Shown here: in pieces, positions 59,401 to 64,000 of the stretch
Position numbering within the stretch: position 1 is the first letter of the stretch
Layout of the letters: every line of letters starts with the position of its first letter
NCBI GenBank assembly: GCA_034359265.1
Contig: CP136894.1
Coordinates: 30,038,501 to 30,102,500 of the forward strand
From: Canna indica
Taxonomy: Eukaryota; Streptophyta; Magnoliopsida; Zingiberales; Cannaceae
Length of the DNA: 64,000 bases
Reading direction: 5' to 3'
Program-made: the position numbers and the translations under genes
The notes under the pieces: generated by a model
The model's input: only the letters and a program-made list of their open reading frames with translations
The model's database searches: none
Told to the model about the DNA's origin: nothing

Positions 59401-62400
59401 TTTACTTTATAATTGTTCTTAATGTTGTTGAGTGCTTGATCACCATTCAATTGATTTGTTAGTTTGCAATAACTTGAGAAAGGACTTGTAAACGTTGCTT
59501 CTCATTATAAACACCGTGCATTGAGCGAAAACTAGAGATAGGCAAACACAATTCATGTGGTCATTGCAAGAATTCCATAGAGCTTAAACTTTCTCTTAAA
59601 TTAGTTTGTAACAAGAGATTAGTCTTTCAGTTTGAGTAGAAGAAAATTACTTGACCTTGAGAAAGGCTTCGAATTAATTTAGGGAATTCGATAACTAATT
59701 AAGGTAAATGCTAAATAAATAAATTCAAGGCATCTTAATCAATAGTTAGGTTAAATCAATTAGCCTAGCATCCATCTCATTATCTAGCACTCTTTTATTA
59801 ATTTTCGTGCAATATATTTGCTTAATTTTTAGTTTTAACTTTCGCACTCAATTCGCTCAATTTGATTGTTCAAATAGCACTCCATACTATCAATTTCGGT
59901 ACTTAATTCTATCCTCGTGGGAACGATACTTTTTTCATCATTTTATTACTTGTACAAACTAGTATACTTGCTAGCTTCACATCACCCAACTCAAAAGAAC
60001 TAATTAAAAAAATTTAAAATTCTTAAGTATATGATCCAACACTAAATAACTTGAACCAAGCGGAAAAAAAAAAAAAAAAAAAAACCTTATTGACCCGACC
60101 CCCCGACCCAAATAATCCAACCCAACCAATGCTTCAATATTTAAAACAAATTAGGATCAAACCCAAGACCCAGCGGACTCTATCCTAATTTGGGTTCTAA
60201 AACATATACCGAATTTCTTGGGCCGAGTCCAATTTAGGCCGAAGCACAACCCGATCTCATCCCTAGCAATATATGCAGTTGCGTTTAAACCCTAGTAAAT
60301 GGCCAACTTTGACCGATCATTGATTATAAGTTGTTTTTGGAGATGATGTCATAAATCACAACTATTTATATTATGTGTTCTTATTAATATAAAAAAAAAA
60401 TTAATTTTTTTAATATAGCTCATATATTCATGAGGGTGGCTTTGGTGTAACGGTAAAGTTACCCAACTTGTGACCTAGATGTCATGGGTCCGAGCTACGA
60501 TAATAGTCTGTGCAAAAAAATAGGAGGAAAGTTGTGCATATCAACTCTCCCCAAAGCCCACAAAAGTGGGATTGCTTCGTGCACTAGGTCACTCTTTTTA
60601 TACACCACATATGGATCCTCATATACACCCGCATATAGCGTATGTGTTATGCTTTGGCCAAACCACATACTGCTTCCATATGCTTTCTAAAACCTTGCCT
60701 AGCATTTTTAATTCATTCAACACCTTATACTCAATATGCCATATGTTAGCCAACCCTCACAAGTTATAAATAGTGACCTCAGCGACCATTTTGAGGTTTG
60801 CAGTCTCTCCTCCTCTCTAAAGTTGTTTATAGCATTATTTGCTAACTCGGGCATCAAAAGAATAGAGGATATTTCTTTGAATGCCTCAAAGGACTCTTTT
60901 CTTGTAGGAGTGTCATGTAAGCAAGGACTGAAGTTACTACGACCATACCCAATTGTCGACTCTGCCTAGATTATTTCAACAATGAACAACAAAGTATTTG
61001 TACAACATGGAATGAACTGCAAAAAACAAGTAAGCTAAGAAGAGAAAAAATCAAGTCAAGGAAATCATCTAAAAGCACCCTCTATTCAATCAACAAGAAA
61101 TCAAGCTAGTTGATAAAAGGGAAGGACATAAGCATAAAAGGCATAGAAGAAAGACCTTTGTCTTGTAGAAGTTAGGGAATAGGGAGACATGAAGGAAAAA
61201 AACTACAGATATGAAGAGAGAAGGGAATAGAGAGAAAAGGGGAGAAAGATAAGAGACAAAAGGGGAGAAAGATAAGAGCAGTTACCCTTGTTAGTGCTTG
61301 GTTGTAGATGCTATCATGGAATTTGAATGCTTGTGATGAAAGAGATCACAATGAAAGAGAAATTCACAATGTGATATCCAATAGAAAGACGTACTTTTAA
61401 TAAAGAAATTGTTCCACGTTGTCATACCCATGTGCATGTCCACATAACATGTTGTCAATTAACTAGCAAATGCTATTAATGTATGCATATAACAATAATA
61501 ATGGTGCCAATTAGATAGCAAAACTAATTGAATGGGTGAATCAAAAAATCAAATTTTCCAATAGGTATATGGATATGACTAGTAAATTACAAACCATTAA
61601 CAAATAAGGCTTCATTGTTAAAGTCTCACATTGCCTGAGGTTGTGGTCCAGATAAATAAATTGGACAATCTTCCCTCCTTGAGCTAGTTTTTGGGATGGA
61701 GTTAGGTCCAAGGTTTCTAACATGGTTTCAGAGCCAAACCTATGATTGATATTGGGCCACATATAGAATTTCACGCTCCAAAATGATCCTGAGCGTGAGA
61801 GGAGTGTGTTAACGTCTAACATTGCTTGGGGTTGTGATCTAAATAGTTTTTAAATAGATTGGACAATCATTCCTCTTGAGCTATCTTTTGGGATGGAGTT
61901 AGGTCAAGACTAATTTCCTAACATTCACGATATATGACAAACTTGATGATCACAGAAATGGAGTATTATGCCAGACTTGACGAAGATCACATTGGAGTAG
62001 TTAATGCTCCATAGTGATGATATCAGCTACTCACATCAAACATCATTTCTACTATACACGGAAGAACACAATGACTTTCGTATCCTTCTATAGGCAGAAG
62101 AATCAAGTCCTAAAAGGTCGCTTTGACGGGACAATCTTATCTGCAGCGAACAAATCAATGCCCAAGAAGAAGTCCAGCGAACCTTACAAAGGCAATGCAG
62201 AAAGAAAAACTAGCAGAGGGCGATACTTACGCTTGTAGTCACTCCATGTGCCGTAGGCAAACAAGCGAAGCACCTCGAGAGACGAAGAATACTGCGTTCC
62301 CTTCAGCTGCACGACGGATCAAAACATTCTCAGAAGATAGAAAATGAAATTAAAAAACGATAATTAACGATTTCAAATTGATATCGGAGAAGGGAAAGGC

Positions 62401-62564
62401 GAGACCTTGGCGAGGTTGGGGATGGAGAGGATCTCGGAGAAGGCGAATAGGGAGGGGTGAGCGGTGATCTCGAGGATTAGAGCGGCCAGGTTGGAGGCGT
62501 CGACGGCGTTAGCTTGCTTAACGAAGTGATCGATGAGCTCCGATTGCTTGCGTTCGATGTCCAT
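47406..62564 (-). CDS. CSN7: COP9 signalosome complex subunit 7 (PCI-domain protein), nine exons
   Basis: CSN7 (FUS5 in Arabidopsis) is a PCI-domain subunit of the nuclear COP9 signalosome, which removes NEDD8 from cullins. Nine exons, in order 62564-62406, 62306-62231, 57932-57844, 50799-50710, 50347-50303, 50192-50122, 48438-48306, 48053-47965 and 47427-47406, give 774 nt and 257 residues, near the usual ~260. All introns are GT-AG and phases agree (0,1,0,0,0,2,0,2). Diagnostic blocks are HPSLFAFSEIL (about 36-46), LPDQVRKLKQLSVLTLAE (PCI helices), DVSNVRELEDFLINECMYA (120-138), QFAAGRDLRPEQLDNM, EKIKWADTTSE and a basic tail KRRRQPMP that may act as a nuclear signal. The first ATG of the conserved frame is used. 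Introns 2 (4.3 kb) and 3 (7.0 kb) are filled with mobile elements. The assignment rests on remembered family sequence; exon borders were read by eye. Confidence 0.93.
47965..48053 (-). CDS. CSN7: CSN7 exon 8
   Basis: 89 nt, acceptor tttaagcag, donor AG|gtaatt. It encodes ADLELRGHEEIFSESGG and MMDYEEDRVRPK, the acidic C-terminal segment before the basic tail. Confidence 0.92.
48306..48438 (-). CDS. CSN7: CSN7 exon 7
   Basis: 133 nt, acceptor tcctacag, donor AAG|gtgagc. It encodes LGTSDSLLHLIQEKIKWAD and the Lys/Glu-rich helix ending KVEEVKKSLK, the post-PCI helix of CSN7. Confidence 0.92.
49680..49925. repeat. ~120-bp tandem duplication in CSN7 intron 6
   Basis: The block gaaactgaaccaaaattaat through tttcagtttgacttggctag is repeated with mild divergence from about 49820. 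The rest of intron 6 shows no recognisable element. Confidence 0.65.
50122..50192 (-). CDS. CSN7: CSN7 exon 6
   Basis: 71 nt, acceptor ttgtacag, donor TG|gtaagt. It encodes VQFAAGRDLRPEQLDNM and IQTLSN plus two bases of a Trp codon finished in exon 7. Confidence 0.92.
50303..50347 (-). CDS. CSN7: CSN7 exon 5 (45-nt micro-exon)
   Basis: 45 nt, 15 codons, encoding GIVRGKLDQLRRCFE. The acceptor is ccttgaag and the donor is GAG|gttgaa, a weaker donor than the others. Flanking introns are 362 and 110 nt. Confidence 0.88.
50710..50799 (-). CDS. CSN7: CSN7 exon 4
   Basis: 90 nt, 30 codons, acceptor ttgttag, donor GCG|gtgagt. It encodes VLPYDQLMEE and the hallmark winged-helix block DVSNVRELEDFLINECMYA. 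This exon gives the clearest identification of the gene. Confidence 0.94.
50829..51175. repeat. ~180-bp tandem duplication in CSN7 intron 3
   Basis: Cccactaatactgca, then gagaatga, gcctagaaatg and acaaaataagcataga occur in order twice (50829-51008 and 51009-51175). Confidence 0.7.
51446..51818 (+). mobile_element. TRIM-type LTR element with amplified polypurine tract, CSN7 intron 3
   Basis: LTRs of ~83 bp (51446-51528) and ~94 bp (51725-51818) share tgcatagattggtctctttc and ggtcatccaatcaaat. The internal part holds two 48-bp and two 31-bp direct repeats (51565-51722), each ending in a gtgagagggag or gtgagggggag purine tract. The last tract abuts the 3' LTR. The primer site is decayed. A relative in opposite orientation lies at 56424-56739. 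Confidence 0.7.
51857..52186. repeat. ~165-bp tandem duplication in CSN7 intron 3
   Basis: Tccaagtggaaggataaa, then ggagacaaac, gatagagacaatgga and caagtcaagcccatcatgc appear twice (51857-52031 and 52032-52186). Confidence 0.75.
52682..54743 (+). mobile_element. ~2.06-kb solo LTR in CSN7 intron 3, antisense to the gene
   Basis: It starts tgaaaggaatggtgccctt and matches the truncated LTR at 28507. It ends about atttatccca; flanks ataat and atgat are a possible 4/5 target duplication. A TATA-like box (gcctatatagcaagg, about 54208-54222) precedes a G+C-richer R/U5-like part. It contains no gag or pol. The right end is less certain than the left. Confidence 0.55.
55540..57070 (+). pseudogene. 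Ty3/gypsy gag remnant in CSN7 intron 3
   Basis: A decayed Retrotrans_gag domain is readable with stops: ARMKLKG, then YKYLPLD, EELVQLQQGATVIEEYTKM and FNNLKVQCHTDKN (about 56000-56340). After an inserted TRIM (56424-56739), an acidic stretch EEEADDVAKKDD follows near 56960. No protease or RT is seen. Confidence 0.65.
56424..56739 (-). mobile_element. TRIM-type LTR element, minus, inside the gypsy gag remnant
   Basis: Direct repeats of 76 and ~84 bp (56424-56499 and 56656-56739) share gattggatgacca, tttcccaaa and caatctatacatttatattc and end ttcttaaca. A decayed primer site (tctgctatggtaaca) borders the right LTR and a purine tract (minus gtgagggagag) borders the left one, so it is in minus orientation. 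It is the same family as 51446-51818. Confidence 0.7.
57071..57843. other. CSN7 intron 3, unassigned part
   Basis: No element end, repeat or coding trace is recognised between the gypsy gag remnant and exon 3. Confidence 0.5.
57844..57932 (-). CDS. CSN7: CSN7 exon 3
   Basis: 89 nt, acceptor ttctgttacag, donor AAG|gtaatt. The first two bases complete an Arg codon with exon 2. It encodes NAGFLPSLLPDQVRKLKQL and SVLTLAEIEK, the central PCI helices. It lies alone between the two largest introns. Confidence 0.92.
58340..58710. repeat. ~250-bp-spaced direct repeat in CSN7 intron 2
   Basis: Aggtttagttggttt, then gcgacctattca and gcagagagttgaacaaa near 58370-58430 recur as aggtttacttggttt, gagacctactaa and gcaaagagttgaacaaa near 58612-58670. 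Confidence 0.6.
58990..59215. repeat. Purine-rich and ~55-bp tandem repeats in CSN7 intron 2
   Basis: Aaggcagcaagaagaaaa units (58995-59095) are followed by two or three copies of a block with attgctgcacaaaagagaag and caacttggattgatt. ORFs across this stretch only reflect the repeats. Confidence 0.6.
59230..60000 (+). other. Retroelement-like non-coding stretch in CSN7 intron 2
   Basis: It ends with tctatcctcgtgggaacgat, a phrase that recurs near the end of many plant gypsy-type elements, but I find no paired LTR, primer site or coding domain. A 21-base A run follows at about 60064-60084. Confidence 0.3.
60434..60603 (+). mobile_element. Au-type tRNA-derived SINE in CSN7 intron 2
   Basis: An A-box-like tggtgtaacgg (60443-60453) and B-box-like gggtccgagctac (60486-60498), ~35 bases apart, form the tRNA-related head. 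The body contains gtgcactaggtcactc and ends in tttttat, as in the plant Au SINE family. Target duplication is unclear. Confidence 0.75.
61616..61923 (+). mobile_element. 308-bp SMART LTR element in CSN7 intron 2
   Basis: LTRs at 61616-61722 and 61807-61923 start TGTTAAAGTCTCACATTG / TGTTAACGTCTAACATTG and end CTAACA. The 84-bp internal part starts TGGTTTCAGAGCC (a tRNA-Met site with one change) and ends gagcgtgagaggagtg, a purine tract. Flanks ttcat and ttcac give a 4/5 target duplication. The LTR clearly relates to the 264-bp element at 13370. Confidence 0.88.
62231..62306 (-). CDS. CSN7: CSN7 exon 2
   Basis: 76 nt between acceptor tcgtgcag and donor C|gtaagt. It encodes LKGTQYSSSLEVLRLFAYG and then TWSDYK, with one base left for the next codon. 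It is too short to stand out as an open frame but matches the family block LRLFAYGTW. Confidence 0.92.
62406..62564 (-). CDS. CSN7: CSN7 exon 1
   Basis: 159 nt, 53 codons, from ATG at 62564 to donor AAG|gtctcg. It encodes the N-terminal helices starting MDIERKQSELIDHFVKQ. The preceding in-frame codons contain no ATG (a GTG lies five codons upstream), so this start is preferred. Intron 1 is only 99 nt. Confidence 0.93.
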
Positions 62565-62780
62565 CTTGCTGTCTTCCACTAACGCGATCTATCGGCCCGG
62601 GGCGTAGGGTTTGTTGCCTTGTTTAGATTTATCGGGTTTCATTTTGTTGTACCGACTACCGAGCGCAAAGTGCGTCGAAAGCAACCACCAACAGAAGACA
62701 CCGGACCGAACCGTACTGGGTTTTACTTTAAAAAATAATTTAAGAAATACAAATTTTATTGCTTTATAAAAAAACATGTT
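62565..62780 (-). promoter_or_regulatory. CSN7 5'UTR/promoter with telo-box
   Basis: The ~200 bases upstream of the CSN7 ATG are richer in G+C than the surroundings. On the minus strand they contain AAACCCTA (62612-62605), the plant telo-box found near starts of many housekeeping genes. No clear TATA box is seen. Function is inferred from position and motif only. Confidence 0.45.
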
Positions 62781-63015
62781 TTACTGGGAGCAGCAAAAAC
62801 AATTCAGTTTTCATATGAATATCTGAAATCAAAACCAAAACCAATGAATTTTATAGTTAATATGTAAAATTTATTAAATCGAACCTTCTAATATCTGACT
62901 ATTAATCTAATCAATTCAGATAGATGAGATTATTTGGTATCTCATTTATTAAACAGATAATCCGTGACTAAAAATATGAAAAATATAATCCATATGCTAA
63001 AATTATCACATATAT
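62781..63015. other. AT-rich gap between CSN7 and the SIRE-like LTR
   Basis: No feature is recognised. Confidence 0.5.
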
Positions 63016-64000
63016 TGTTGGCTCATAATTTTTATTTTGATGATAAAAAATATAAAAATATATTTCTAATGATTTTATCATGTGTTTATTTGAAGACAGA
63101 GAATGATATACTTGCAAAGTTCCTATTTGTAATTCAAGAGCAAAATTTCATTCAAAATGATAATCCAAACAGAAGCATATCAAAAATTAATTTTATGACT
63201 TAAATTTTTCATGTAAAAACTTTTGAGGTCCCACATGTTGTTTTGGTCATTCAAAATTAAAACTAAATCCCAAATTGAATCGGACTTGACAAAATTATAA
63301 ATTTGTCAAATAGTCATTTTGATCAACTAGTCAATCGACCAACAATCTGCCAACCTGTGACCAGCGACTGCAACAAACCATTTTTCTAACTAGAGGTGGT
63401 AAAACGGGCCGACTCGCTAACTCCTTGGACCAGAAATTCCCGGCCCGACACGGCTCGCAATATTTTGCGAGACGCCCGGCATGGCCCACAAGGCTGTTTA
63501 TCAACTAAAAATTTGTTAAAATCTTGTAAAAAAATTAATTTAAAATATTTGAGATGCTAAATAAGTATTAAATATGATATTTCATATGAAAAACTTTATG
63601 GATTAATTTCACCTTCAATTTTAAAGCACTAAACGAACATTAAACTAGACTTGAAATTAATTTTTTCTAATACTTGGCGGGCCAAACAGGCTGGCCCAGC
63701 CCGATAAGAGCTGGCTCGCATTGGCCCGCAATGTTATGTGTCAGCTCGGACCGGCCCGGTAAGCTTATCGTGCTGAATTTTTCGGCCCGACCCGTAGTTA
63801 TCGTGTCGTGCTCGTGTCATGCCCATTTTTGCCGCCCCTATTTCTAACTATTGGCTGACCTCCTTCTCTTATACCCATTTATCACCTCAATATATACTTC
63901 TACTTTTGTTTTCCTAAGGTTTCCACTACTTCATTGAGTAATACTAAGTGATTTTTAGCCATCATTCTTACCTAATCTTTAAAAGTCAAACCTTTGAGCC
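63016..64000 (+). mobile_element. SIRE-like LTR, partial, runs off the window
   Basis: It starts tgttggctcataattt and has ttttgatgataaaaaat, as in the family start. Later gtcaatcgaccaacaatc matches the GTCGAC-rich part. A hAT-type MITE (63391-63840) is inserted. The right end lies outside the window. Confidence 0.65.
63391..63840. mobile_element. hAT-type MITE (450 bp) with perfect 8-bp TSD
   Basis: Flanked by TTTCTAAC on both sides (63383-63390 and 63841-63848). Ends tagaggtggtaaaacgggc and gcccatttttgccgcccct a pair as imperfect inverted repeats. G+C-rich gggcc motifs lie near both ends and the centre is AT-rich. There is no transposase. The 8-bp duplication and tag...cta ends are typical of hAT. 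Confidence 0.88.

Noticed and set aside
60443..60498. tRNA gene
   Set aside because: A- and B-box-like motifs are present but no cloverleaf can be completed; the downstream body shows it is a SINE.
60484..60769. ORFs of 67-68 codons
   Set aside because: They start inside the tRNA-derived SINE and reflect its sequence.

Overview
The window is nuclear DNA of a flowering plant. One real, intron-rich host gene (COP9 signalosome subunit 7, minus strand) lies in a dense nest of plant retrotransposons: L1-type LINEs, SIRE-like and other Ty1/copia elements, large Ty3/gypsy-type LTRs, miniature LTR elements (TRIM/SMART), MITEs, a tRNA-derived SINE and an endogenous badnavirus-like pararetrovirus segment. 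The CSN7 sequence looks monocot-like to me, but I cannot fix the species.

Layout. 1-8258: AT-rich repeat DNA holding an LTR end, a Mutator-type MITE, two copies of a replication-protein-A-like gene fragment, a ~220-bp tandem array, a gypsy-type LTR and a fold-back MITE. 8273-14806: a nearly full-length L1 LINE with an exact 14-bp target-site duplication, carrying a 264-bp LTR retrotransposon inside ORF2. 15100-21641: a minus-strand SIRE-like element with gag but no pol. 21642-25705: a 5'-truncated plus-strand copia element with degraded pol and its 3' LTR. 25706-27366: gypsy-type LTR, minus. 27763-35358: a second pol-less SIRE-like element split by three LTR insertions. 35359-42480: remnants of a second LINE, minus, split by a SIRE solo LTR that itself contains a gypsy-type solo LTR. 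42600-45960: pararetrovirus segment with protease end, RT, RNase H, a further ORF and a promoter-like region. 46475-47100: a 91-bp tandem duplication and a MITE. 47406-62564: CSN7, nine exons. 62565-64000: CSN7 promoter, then a SIRE LTR with a hAT-type MITE.

How it fits together. CSN7 has only 774 coding bases over 15.2 kb. Its introns 2 and 3 are swollen by a ~2-kb LTR, two TRIM copies, a gypsy gag remnant, a SMART element and a SINE, yet all junctions remain GT-AG and in frame. Target-site duplications (TCGTAATTTCGAAA, ATGAG, CAAAC, TTTCTAAC and some imperfect ones) let the insertions be ordered in time. No mobile-element reading frame is intact; in LINE ORF2 five stops fit Trp codons changed by G-to-A, as expected from cytosine-methylation decay.
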